A DNA stretch of 26,717 bases from [Borrelia] tanukii (GTDB lineage Bacteria; Spirochaetota; Spirochaetia; Borreliales; Borreliaceae): assembly GCF_030436345.1 (NCBI RefSeq), contig NZ_CP124035.1, positions 1 through 26,717 of the forward strand, written 5' to 3'. Under the pieces are notes generated by a model. That model did no database searches. It saw only the letters and a list, made by a program, of their open reading frames with translations, and was not told the origin of the DNA. The translations under genes and the position numbers were made by a program. Positions 7,764-15,290 of this stretch are shown one piece after another; positions within the stretch are counted from its first letter, which is position 1; every line of letters begins with the position of its first letter.

Positions 7764-8675
7764 ATGTATCAATTAACAACCAATAAGATGCCTTTCAATA
7801 AAGTAGTAGATCGAAGATTGAAAATATTTTGGGTAATCCAAAAACTAAGCGTTAACTACTTCATATCTAAAAAAAAATATTCTCTAAGCAATGTTGTAGC
7901 AATGACGAATTCTATATTGGAAAAAAAAGGTTTTAAAAGGGTTACTAAAAGAACAATACAAAATGATATAAAAATTTTTGAAAATTTAGGATTAATTAAA
8001 AGTCATTTCAATCCACTTGGGAAAAACAATGGTAGCTTTACTTACTATACAATAAACAAAGCTCTTGAAAAATTGGCCAAAAAAATTATCAGTACAGCAT
8101 ATTTTATTAATAAAAAAATTAAACATGAAAAATCAAAAAACAAAGAACTAAAAAAATTTAAAATAATTGAAGAATCTCAAAATTATAAAATTTCATATCA
8201 AATAACTTCACATGTATTAAGTAATGATATAAGTAAAAAATATAAGAATTCTAAACATTATTTTAAAAAACAAAACATAAAAAAAACTATAAATTTCTTA
8301 GAAAAAGAAATAAAGAAGAAATCAAAAAAAATAAACTTAGAAGAGATCAAAAAAATCACAGGAAACATCATAAGCTATAAAAATTCATTATGGAACTTAA
8401 AAGACTTTATGGAAGAGCTATGCGAATATGAAGAAACAAAAATCATAAAATTTTTTAAAAGAAATTTAGAAAAAAAGAAAAAAAAAGTATGGTTCATGGC
8501 AAAAAATTTTAAAAACACAGATTTCAACGAACTAATAGAAAAGTTTAAAAATAAAAACAAAATAAAATTCGAAAAAAAACCAAAAAACCATACATCAAAT
8601 AACATAAAAAATGCTATTGTATTAATAAGAAATCTAATAAAAAATCAAAAATATGATAAAAAAATTTCAAAGTAA
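7764..8675 (+). CDS. Plasmid replication protein, PF57/62 (bbb10)
   Basis: A 303-residue, strongly basic protein of the Borrelia plasmid family PF57/62, the putative replication initiator of each replicon. It starts with MYQLTTNKMPFNKVVDRRLKIFWVIQKLS. An N-terminal winged-helix-like region follows, in which RVTKRTIQNDIKIFENLGLIKS (about 55-76) reads as a helix-turn-helix recognition segment. The remainder is extremely Lys-rich and helical. AGGAG lies just before the ATG. It is first in the four-gene replication/partition cluster, 15 bases before the PF50 gene. The family call rests on its position and on recalled similarity to cp26 and lp plasmid homologues. Confidence 0.88.
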   Translation: MYQLTTNKMPFNKVVDRRLKIFWVIQKLSVNYFISKKKYSLSNVVAMTNSILEKKGFKRVTKRTIQNDIKIFENLGLIKSHFNPLGKNNGSFTYYTINKALEKLAKKIISTAYFINKKIKHEKSKNKELKKFKIIEESQNYKISYQITSHVLSNDISKKYKNSKHYFKKQNIKKTINFLEKEIKKKSKKINLEEIKKITGNIISYKNSLWNLKDFMEELCEYEETKIIKFFKRNLEKKKKKVWFMAKNFKNTDFNELIEKFKNKNKIKFEKKPKNHTSNNIKNAIVLIRNLIKNQKYDKKISK

Positions 8676-8690
8676 AGTCAAAAAAATAAA

Positions 8691-9209
8691 ATGAAAAACA
8701 AAGAAACAAAGAAAAATTTTTTCAACAAAATTGAACAATTAGAAAACAAAATTATTTATCATACTAAAATTTTCAGCATGATAAACAATTTTGAAGCAAA
8801 ACCAAAAAAGGGAAAATTTTGGCTATGTCTTAGAAACGTTTTTAATAAAAAAAAATACGAAAGCTTTCATTTATTTTCAATAAAAGAAAGCGACAAATTT
8901 TTAGGAATCTTTTATGGCTTTATAAACCTTTCAAAACCATTTATTATAAATTATTCAGAAGAAGGAACAAAAAAAACTGTAAAATTAAAAAAAATATTTT
9001 ACACAGAATTCAGGTTCAAAAAAGGCAGTGTTTTTTGTTACCTAAGAAGTCTATACATATTCACCAAAAATAAAAACAAAAACAAAATCTTTTACAAGTC
9101 TCTTTTAGAAAGAACTTTGAAAATTGAGGAAGAAATACATAAATTTTATGGCAAAAACTATGAAAGCAATAAAGGAATACTAAATTGGATAAAAAAAAAT
9201 CAAAAATAA
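8691..9209 (+). CDS. Plasmid replication/partition protein, PF50 (bbb11)
   Basis: A 172-residue basic protein of family PF50, whose precise biochemical role is not established. Recognisable features of the family are the N-terminal coiled Lys/Glu stretch, the KPKKGKFWLCLRNVFNKKKYESFHLFSIKESDKFLGIFYGF segment split over residues ~38-80, and the GSVFCYLRSLYIF region. No signal peptide is present and no strong ribosome site is seen, so translation is probably coupled to the gene upstream. Its last 25 bases overlap parA in another frame. It is conserved across Borrelia replicons at this position. Confidence 0.85.
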   Translation: MKNKETKKNFFNKIEQLENKIIYHTKIFSMINNFEAKPKKGKFWLCLRNVFNKKKYESFHLFSIKESDKFLGIFYGFINLSKPFIINYSEEGTKKTVKLKKIFYTEFRFKKGSVFCYLRSLYIFTKNKNKNKIFYKSLLERTLKIEEEIHKFYGKNYESNKGILNWIKKNQK

Positions 9210-9946
9210 TAACAATAGCATCAATAAAAGGGGGAGTAGGAAAAAGCACAACATCACTGATGTTTACAAACATACTTTCAAAAAAAAATAACAAAATATT
9301 ACTGATAGATTTAGACCCACAAGCAAGTAGTACAAGTTTTTACATAAAATCTATAAGAAAAAAAAATCTTAGCTTAAAAAACATTAATATATATAAAGTT
9401 CTTAAAAAAGAAATAGATATAGAAAATTCAATAATTAAAATAAATAATGACATAGATTTCATAGCAAGTCATATAGATTTAAGTAAATTTAATGAAGAAA
9501 GTATTTCATTAAAAGAAAATTTGCTAAAAATATTTTTAAGCTTCATTCAGGATAGATATGACTTTATAATAATGGATACAGCACCTACACTTGGAAGTTT
9601 GCTTAATAATAGCTTGATAGTTACAGACTATCTAATTATACCCTTACCAACTGATCAATGGGCAATTGAAAGTCTAGAGCTAATAACACATAGACTTCAC
9701 GATCTTTTTAGAAATGATTTACCAATATTCTATCTAATAACCAAATTCGTTGAAAGGCAAAATATTGACAAAGAACTTAAAAATCTTATTGAATTTGAAT
9801 ACAAGAATAGATTTTTAGGAAGCGTACCCAAAAGGGATAATTTACGCAAAACCATTTTTTATAGAGAAAATTTCAACTCTAATGAGGATTATTATAAAGC
9901 CTATGAGAATATAATTGAAAATTTTTTAAGAATACTTTCAAATTAG
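9185..9946 (+). CDS. parA: ParA-type partition ATPase, PF32 (bbb12)
   Basis: A 253-residue ParA/Soj-family ATPase that drives plasmid partition by dynamic binding to DNA and to its partner. Motifs are all present: the deviant Walker A IKGGVGKSTTS (K15 signature lysine, K20, S21), Walker A' LLIDLDPQASS (D42, D44), and Walker B FIIMDTAPTLGS. The start codon is TTG at 9185; no ATG lies before the Walker A motif in frame, and AAAGGA sits eight bases upstream. The gene overlaps the end of PF50 by 25 bases, indicating translational coupling. Its stop codon lies inside a large inverted repeat. PF32 sequence type defines plasmid compatibility in Borrelia, so this protein should be cp26-type. Confidence 0.96.
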   Translation: MDKKKSKIITIASIKGGVGKSTTSLMFTNILSKKNNKILLIDLDPQASSTSFYIKSIRKKNLSLKNINIYKVLKKEIDIENSIIKINNDIDFIASHIDLSKFNEESISLKENLLKIFLSFIQDRYDFIIMDTAPTLGSLLNNSLIVTDYLIIPLPTDQWAIESLELITHRLHDLFRNDLPIFYLITKFVERQNIDKELKNLIEFEYKNRFLGSVPKRDNLRKTIFYRENFNSNEDYYKAYENIIENFLRILSN

Positions 9947-9995
9947 TTCCATATGGAACTAAAAGTTCCATATGGAACTAATTTGAAAGTATTCT
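9929..9995. repeat. Large inverted repeat between parA and PF49 (possible parS)
   Basis: Bases 9929-9960 and 9964-9995 are exact reverse complements: 32-base arms around three A residues. Within each arm lies the 16-base self-palindrome AGTTCCATATGGAACT (9945-9960 and 9964-9979), so the site has nested two-fold symmetry. It covers the parA stop codon and ends one base before the PF49 ATG. Position and symmetry suggest a centromere-like (parS) site or an autoregulatory operator; a strong RNA hairpin at the gene junction is the alternative. Confidence 0.85.
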
Positions 9996-10556
9996 ATGGG
10001 GATGAAACAAACTATGAAATTAAATAAAAAAATAGAAATTGTTAAAAGAGTTGAACTCAATAAAAATGAAATTAAAAAAACCAGAGAATCTAGATATTTA
10101 AAATTAAAAGAGAAACTAAAAATTTTGATAAAAGAGGAATCCTATAATAAAATTGAAACAGCCCGAATCTTAAAAGAAATTAACGATAATAAATATTATG
10201 CTATAGACAAATATAAAAGCTTTAGCCATTTCATAAAAGATTATAATATGGCAAAAACTACCGTTTATAGATATATTAAATTAGCAATAGGAATTGATAG
10301 TGGTAAAATTAATTACGAATTAATTTTAAAAAAAGGAGTACAGCATGCTATACAAATTTTAGAGAGTAATGGTATCATAGATGCTTCAAAAAGCACATTA
10401 AATAAATCCTTTAAGTTAAAAATTGAAGACGAGAAAAGTTTTAATTTTTATAAATCAAATACTAGCTTTGTTAGCTTTTTACTAAAAGATTTATATTACA
10501 ACAATCAAGAACTACTTACAAATATTAAAAACAAATATGACAATTTTAAAAAATAA
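9996..10556 (+). CDS. Plasmid partition protein, PF49 (bbb13)
   Basis: A protein of up to 186 residues in family PF49, thought to be the ParB-like partner encoded after PF32. It has a Lys/Glu-rich N-terminal coiled-coil (about 10-60), then SFSHFIKDYNMAKTTVYRYIKLA (about 73-95), which looks like a helix-turn-helix with recognition helix KTTVYRYIKL, then a mostly helical C-terminus. The start is uncertain: ATGs at 9996, 10002 and 10014 are in frame, and only the last has a GGGG-type ribosome site (12 bases away). The true protein may therefore be 180 residues (MKLNKK). The large inverted repeat ends right before the first ATG and may control translation. Confidence 0.88.
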   Translation: MGMKQTMKLNKKIEIVKRVELNKNEIKKTRESRYLKLKEKLKILIKEESYNKIETARILKEINDNKYYAIDKYKSFSHFIKDYNMAKTTVYRYIKLAIGIDSGKINYELILKKGVQHAIQILESNGIIDASKSTLNKSFKLKIEDEKSFNFYKSNTSFVSFLLKDLYYNNQELLTNIKNKYDNFKK

Positions 10557-10607
10557 TATATTGAATCCATAAAGTGATTCTGCATTCAAAAAATGTTTCA
10601 AAAACAC

Positions 10608-10720
10608 TTTACAAAAAAATAAAATACTATATAATAATCTATATAGATTGAGATGCAATGTCTCGCTCTTGTTGTTTGATTAGAATAATAAGTTGGCTAC
10701 CATAAGGTAGCCTTTGTCAT
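10608..10720 (+). ncRNA. Candidate small RNA beside the replicon
   Basis: A good housekeeping promoter is present: TTTACA at 10608-10613, a 16-base spacer, and TATAAT at 10630-10635. Transcription would start near 10642. About 55 bases later lies a 7-bp GC-rich stem GGCTACC/GGTAGCC (10695-10712) with an ATAA loop and a TTTG tail. The predicted RNA is about 75 nt, has a further small GAGA/TCTC stem near its 5' end, and has no reading frame of note. The remainder of the gap 10557-10824 shows nothing else. The hairpin alone could instead be the PF49 terminator. Confidence 0.5.
10695..10718 (+). terminator. Terminator hairpin after PF49 / candidate sRNA
   Basis: Stem GGCTACC at 10695-10701 and GGTAGCC at 10706-10712, loop ATAA, followed by TTTGTC. 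The GC content is high for this plasmid. It would end the partition operon and/or the small RNA. Confidence 0.65.
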
Positions 10721-10807
10721 ATTTACAAACTATCAAAAAAGATTTATATCCTTTATAAAAATACTATTGAATTAGAATTTTTATTTCAAACAGGAAATAA
10801 AATAACC

Positions 10808-10845
10808 AATAAAGATTATAAAAATTAATTTTTATAATCTTTATT
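10808..10845. terminator. Perfect 38-bp palindrome at the bbb14-like stop
   Basis: Bases 10808-10826 and 10827-10845 are exact reverse complements with no loop; the palindrome covers the TAA stop (10825-10827) of the reverse-strand lipoprotein gene. It probably forms the 3' hairpin of that mRNA. Confidence 0.7.
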
Positions 10846-11322
10846 TTCAATTGATTCAATCATTACTAAGAAATCCAAAATTTTATATTTTTTCAAACTT
10901 AAATCTTCTAATCCAATTTTAATTTTAACCGTATCGTTCTTATAAGAAGCATCTTCTTCTTTTATCATCTTTTCTAATAAGGACTTAGGTAGAACAAATG
11001 AAGAATAGTTAATCCAATTACCAAAAAAATGGTTATTATCTCTTTTATGGCTTATTTTTCCTTCAATTCTAGTTCCATCCGGTAATAACAAATGAGTATG
11101 CTCTGTTATACTATGATTCCTAAATCTTGTATATAAAACTATTTTAGTTATTCCTGTTTTATAATTAAAAATCCCTTTAAGTTCCGCATTTTTGTTTAAA
11201 CTTTGGTATATTCTAAATGTTTTTCCAAATTGATCGTGCTCAACGTTTAAAGAATTGCAAGATATTAATAAAAAAAATACCAGCAATTTTAAAAATTTCG
11301 ATTGATCTCGATATAATTCCAT
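10825..11322 (-). CDS. Putative lipoprotein (bbb14-like)
   Basis: A 165-residue predicted lipoprotein. MELYRDQSKFLKLLVFFLLISC gives a type II signal with C22 lipidated. I do not recognise a domain; the mature part looks beta-rich (KGIFNYKTGITKIVLYTRF, then LLLPDGTRIEGKISH) and ends in a short Asp/Lys-rich helix. AGGAGAGG lies four bases before the ATG, a strong ribosome site. The gene is bracketed by two perfect palindromes (10808-10845 and 11419-11460). A decayed open frame at 12002-12243 carries a segment resembling its LPDGT...FFGNWINY region, so the two may be paralogues. Function unknown. Confidence 0.8.
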   Translation of the reverse strand: MELYRDQSKFLKLLVFFLLISCNSLNVEHDQFGKTFRIYQSLNKNAELKGIFNYKTGITKIVLYTRFRNHSITEHTHLLLPDGTRIEGKISHKRDNNHFFGNWINYSSFVLPKSLLEKMIKEEDASYKNDTVKIKIGLEDLSLKKYKILDFLVMIESIENKDYKN

Positions 11323-11418
11323 ATCCCTCTCCTTTGGTAAAAAAAATTATAGATTAATGAACATAATAATATATTTTTTATTAGATCATTGCAAACAATT
11401 TTTAATGAATTAATTATT

Positions 11419-11460
11419 ATTTTATGAATCTAATTTTTTAAAAAATTAGATTCATAAAAT
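11419..11460. repeat. Perfect 42-bp palindrome
   Basis: Bases 11419-11439 and 11440-11460 are exact reverse complements with no spacer. It lies about 100 bases upstream of the reverse-strand lipoprotein gene, in a gene-poor kilobase. In RNA it would be a bidirectional hairpin; in DNA it could extrude or serve as a binding site. Confidence 0.85.
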
Positions 11461-12001
11461 TCGTTTTACAAATTATTTAATATTTTCCCATTAATATTGT
11501 GAGCATTTTGAAAATACCCATAAGTCTATTTTTAGGGGCCAAAAAGTTAGTTTCAAGACCTATGAATTAAATTCTTTTATTGTTATGAATATATCTTTTG
11601 TTTATGTGATTTTCAAAATTTCTTTTTATTCCCTAATTATTTATTGGGTAGTAAATTTTATTATACATGTATTATAAATAATTTAAAGCATTTATAAATT
11701 TTTAAATTCCTTTTTTAAGGTTTCTTGGTTAAAACTTTTGCTCAGGATTGCAGCAAATTGCTGAAAATGCAAAATAAAGATTTCGTATGTTTTAACATCC
11801 TGAAAAAGGTGCTTTAAAAGCAATAAAGTTCTCTTTATAAGAACTTTTATTGCCACAAAGGAAGTGTTAAATATGAAATTTAATTTACAAATTACAATTT
11901 AATTCTAATTTTTTAAAATTCAATATTAATTTATTTTTTTATTAAAAAATAATAAGTCTAATATAGATCTTATTTATAGAATAACCATTGGAGAGGGAAC
12001 A
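11461..12001. other. Gene-poor AT-rich stretch with hairpins
   Basis: No convincing gene is seen. Visible structures are CAGCAAATTGCTG near 11752-11765 and a hairpin at 11820-11853 in which GCAATAAAGTTCT pairs with AGAACTTTTATTGC with one bulged T. A strong-looking ribosome site GGAAG before an ATG at about 11874 opens a frame of only nine codons. The stretch looks like decayed coding and regulatory sequence. Confidence 0.4.
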
Positions 12002-12243
12002 ATGAAAGATTGTAATTTTTTTAATATAAGAACAACTATTTTGTTTATTTTAATGATTTTTAGTTTTCAGAAAAATGCTAGTTTTTATGGATTATTGTGT
12101 ACTTCCTATAGAAGAAGGAACTATCAATGTAAAATACGAATTTTGGTTTAAAAAAATAACATTTTAATAATTGGAATATACCCCTGATAAAAATTAAAGA
12201 TCAAAATATAATAGATGTCATTTTAATGAGAAATAAATTATAA
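12002..12243 (+). pseudogene. Decayed lipoprotein gene (bbb15 position)
   Basis: GGAGAGGG followed by ATG at 12002 opens a frame starting MKDCNFFNIRTTILFILMIF, a typical Borrelia lipoprotein signal, but the lipobox position reads FSFQKNA where a cysteine (as in FSCKKNA) would be expected. The frame stops after 48 codons. Continuation is visible in the other frames: LPIEEGTINVKYEFWFKK, then HFNNWNIPLIKIKDQNIIDV, ending near 12243. These resemble in order the LPDGT and FFGNWINY segments of the lipoprotein encoded at 10825-11322. I read it as a frameshifted, cysteine-less remnant of a paralogue. The similarity is judged by eye. Confidence 0.55.
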
Positions 12244-12361
12244 GTTTTTGTTTTAAGCAATAGTTTAAATGCCTTTAATAATGTTAATGTGAAATTACAT
12301 TTCATATATAATAAAATATAGGCAAAATTTAAATTTATAAAAACTTGTAAGGATGCTTAAT

Positions 12362-13954
12362 ATGAGAATATTGATAAAAAAGTTAAAAGCTTTGTTATTT
12401 TTCAATGCAATCTTATTTATTGCTTGCGTTAAGGAAAATGATGGGCAAAAATTGGTGTTTAAGCTAAATATTGGAAGTGAACCTGCTACTTTAGATGCTC
12501 AGTTAATAAACGATACGATTGGATCAAAGATTGTAAGTCAAATGTTTCTTGGTATTTTAGATGGAGATCCCAGAACCGGAGGATACAGGCCAGGACTTGC
12601 TAAAAGTTGGAATATTTCTAATGAAGGAATAGTTTATACGTTTTATTTAAGAGATAATCTTGTTTGGAGCGATGGAGTTGCCATCACTGCCGAGGGGATA
12701 AGAAAATCTTATCTTAGAATTTTAGATAAAGAAACCGGATCATCTCTTGTTAGCATGATTAAGTCTGCTATAAAAAATGCAGAAGAGTATTTTGATGGCA
12801 AAGTAAATGAGTCTGATCTTGGAATTAAAGCTCTTGACGAGAAAACTTTAGAAATAACACTAAAATCTCCAAAACCATATTTTCTTGATATGTTGGTGCA
12901 TCAAACATTTATTCCCGTACCAGTGCACGTTATTGAAAAATATGGGCAAAGCTGGACAAATCCTGAGAATATGGTTGTTAGTGGTCCTTTCAAATTAAAA
13001 TCTAGAGTTTTAAATGAAAAGGTTATTCTTGAAAAGAACAACAAATATTATAAATCTAAAGATGTTGCTCTTGATAGTATCATATTTTTTACTACAGATA
13101 ATAGTATTACAGCTTATAATATGTATTTAAATGATGAACTAGATGCAATTTTTAACAATATTTCACCAGATTTACTTAAAGATCTTAAGCTTAGAGATGA
13201 TTATTATTCAATAGGGATCAATTCGACTTATTTTTATTCTTTGAATACCAAAGTAAAACCGCTTGACAATGTTAAAGTTAGAAAGGCTCTATCTCTTGCT
13301 ATTGATAGAAAAACTTTAACAGAAAGCGTTCTTAATGATAGTTCTATTCCTACAAGAAGAGCAACTCCAGATTATATTGATTACTCGTACAAAAGTAATT
13401 TAAGCTTATTTGATGCTGAAATGGCAAGAAAGCTTTTGGTGGATGCAGGGTACCCTAATGGTAAAAATTTCCCTTTATTGAAAGTAAAGTACAATACAAA
13501 TGATAGTCAGAGAAAAATTGCTGAATTTATTCAAAATCAGTGGAAGAAAAACTTAAATATTGATGTTCAGCTTGAGAATGAAGAATGGTCAACATACATA
13601 AATAGTAGGGTAAATGGTAATTATGAAATAATAAGAGCAGGTTGGTCAGGAGATTATGCTGATCCCATGACATTCTTAAGCATCTTTAAAACCGAAAACA
13701 CATATTTTTCATCTTATGGATATTCAAATTCTGAATATGATAAACTTTTAATAAAATCAGATCACGAAAGAAATATTTCTGAAAGACAGGAAATTCTAAA
13801 AAAAGCAGAAGCAATAATAATCGAAGAAGATTTCCCCGGTATATTTATTAATGTAGCTTCTTCTAGTTATCTTTTTAGGAACGACAAGTGGAAAGGCTGG
13901 GAGCCAAATATTTCGGAAAGGTTTAATTTATCTGAAATAAAGCCAATTAAATGA
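12362..13954 (+). CDS. oppA4: Oligopeptide-binding lipoprotein OppA-IV (bbb16)
   Basis: A 530-residue periplasmic oligopeptide-binding lipoprotein of the SBP_bac_5 family. The signal MRILIKKLKALLFFNAILFIAC places lipidation at C22. Family landmarks follow in order: LNIGSEPATLDAQLINDT, LAKSWNISNEGIVYTFYLRDNLVWSDG, AITAEGIRKSYLRILD, the central KVRKALSLAIDRKTL helix, and the late YEIIRAGWSGDYADPMTFL substrate-pocket region. It delivers peptides to the OppBCDF permease encoded on the chromosome; no permease genes are present here. AAGGA precedes the ATG at 12362 by eight bases; an in-frame ATG at 12353 overlaps that site and is rejected. A TATAAT-like -10 lies about 50 bases upstream. Confidence 0.96.
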   Translation: MRILIKKLKALLFFNAILFIACVKENDGQKLVFKLNIGSEPATLDAQLINDTIGSKIVSQMFLGILDGDPRTGGYRPGLAKSWNISNEGIVYTFYLRDNLVWSDGVAITAEGIRKSYLRILDKETGSSLVSMIKSAIKNAEEYFDGKVNESDLGIKALDEKTLEITLKSPKPYFLDMLVHQTFIPVPVHVIEKYGQSWTNPENMVVSGPFKLKSRVLNEKVILEKNNKYYKSKDVALDSIIFFTTDNSITAYNMYLNDELDAIFNNISPDLLKDLKLRDDYYSIGINSTYFYSLNTKVKPLDNVKVRKALSLAIDRKTLTESVLNDSSIPTRRATPDYIDYSYKSNLSLFDAEMARKLLVDAGYPNGKNFPLLKVKYNTNDSQRKIAEFIQNQWKKNLNIDVQLENEEWSTYINSRVNGNYEIIRAGWSGDYADPMTFLSIFKTENTYFSSYGYSNSEYDKLLIKSDHERNISERQEILKKAEAIIIEEDFPGIFINVASSSYLFRNDKWKGWEPNISERFNLSEIKPIK

Positions 13955-14061
13955 TTTATGTTTATTTTATTTTTTTAATTAATTTTTAATTGTAAATAGT
14001 TGATAGCTAGATCTTTTGATTTGGCTATAAACAAAAATAAGAAATAAATATTTTTGTATCT

Positions 14062-15267
14062 TTATGTTATGTTAAAAACATCGTGGGGATGGGATTCTTT
14101 TAATGAAGAATGGCTTATTTTTACAAATCTAGAATTTATTTTTAAATCAGATATTGTGCTTGTTCCTAAATAACCCATTCCAGACATTAATCCACCTTTT
14201 AATTGAGCCAAAATATCTTTTAATTTCCCGGAATACGGTACCATGCCTTCAATTCCTTCAGGAACCAATTTTTTAGGCTCGTTGTTCTCAAGTTGAAAAT
14301 ATCTTGATTTGGAACCTCTTTTCATAGCAGAAATAGAACCCATTCCAACGTAAGATTTGAATTTTTTTCCATTGTAAATTATTTCTTCTGAAGGAGATTC
14401 TTTTGCGCCTGCAAAAAGATTGCCTATCATTACGCTGTCAGCTCCTGCTGCGATGGCTTTAACAACATCTCCTGAAAACCTGATTCCACCATCTGCTATA
14501 ATGCAAATATTTGTGTTTTTGCAAACCTCATAAACATCACAGATTGCTGTTATTTGGGGAACGCCAATTCCCGCAACGATTCTTGTTGTGCATATACTAC
14601 CTGGACCTATTCCCACTTTTAGACAGTCTGCTCCCGCATTGATTAAATCTAATGCGGCTTCTTCAGTTACTATGTTGCCAGCAATAAGGTCTAGGTTTGG
14701 ATATTTATTTTTAATTGTTTTGATAAGTTCTAGTATTCTTGTAGAATGACCGTGGGCAGAGTCTATGACAAGTAAATCTACATGTGCTTTTACAAGCTCT
14801 TCAACTCGTTCTATGGTATCAACATCAATGGAAACAGCAGCGCCTACTCTTAACCTACTATTCGAATCTTTGCATGCATTAGGAAAATCTTCTTCGCATT
14901 TTGCATTTTTGCATATCTCGGATTCTTTTAGCTCTTGTTTTGGTACAAGTATTTTGGTTACTTGTTCGTTTGCATTCTTAATAGTTTTTTGAATTTTGTA
15001 TGTTTTTACTTTTTCTATTTCTTTTTTTTGATCCTCTATTGACATATTTTTATGTATAATTCCTATACCTCCTTCTTTAGCAATAGCTATTGCCATTTGG
15101 CTTTCTGTGACGGTATCCATAGCTGAGCTTAAAAATGGTATATTTAAGGAAATGTTTTTTGTTAATTGTGTTTTTAAGCTAACTTCACTGGGCAATACAG
15201 AGGATTTTCTTGGAATTAAAGACACATCATCAAAAGTTAAAGCTTCTTTTATTATCTTATTTCTCAT
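14062..15267 (-). CDS. guaB: IMP dehydrogenase GuaB (bbb17), lacking a full CBS module
   Basis: IMP dehydrogenase, 401 residues, converting IMP to XMP with NAD+, the first committed step to GMP. The catalytic loop GPGSICTTR contains the nucleophile C226; [12 protein letters not shown] and [27 protein letters not shown] are the phosphate-binding barrel motifs; the flap reads [16 protein letters not shown]. The usual ~120-residue CBS pair between barrel strands is replaced by about 45 residues (roughly 90-135), as known for the B. burgdorferi enzyme. The ATG at 15267 has AAAGGAAA upstream; an earlier in-frame ATG at 15300 overlaps the end of guaA and lacks such a site. It follows guaA by 23 bases in one reverse-strand operon. 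Confidence 0.97.
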   Translation of the reverse strand: MRNKIIKEALTFDDVSLIPRKSSVLPSEVSLKTQLTKNISLNIPFLSSAMDTVTESQMAIAIAKEGGIGIIHKNMSIEDQKKEIEKVKTYKIQKTIKNANEQVTKILVPKQELKESEICKNAKCEEDFPNACKDSNSRLRVGAAVSIDVDTIERVEELVKAHVDLLVIDSAHGHSTRILELIKTIKNKYPNLDLIAGNIVTEEAALDLINAGADCLKVGIGPGSICTTRIVAGIGVPQITAICDVYEVCKNTNICIIADGGIRFSGDVVKAIAAGADSVMIGNLFAGAKESPSEEIIYNGKKFKSYVGMGSISAMKRGSKSRYFQLENNEPKKLVPEGIEGMVPYSGKLKDILAQLKGGLMSGMGYLGTSTISDLKINSRFVKISHSSLKESHPHDVFNIT

Positions 15268-15290
15268 AAAGTTTCCTTTTATTGTTTTTA

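Noticed and set aside
11419..11460. Palindrome as an integrated or replicated telomere (ResT target)
   Set aside because: It lacks the TAGTATA-type box spaced as in known Borrelia telomeres, and the molecule appears circular.
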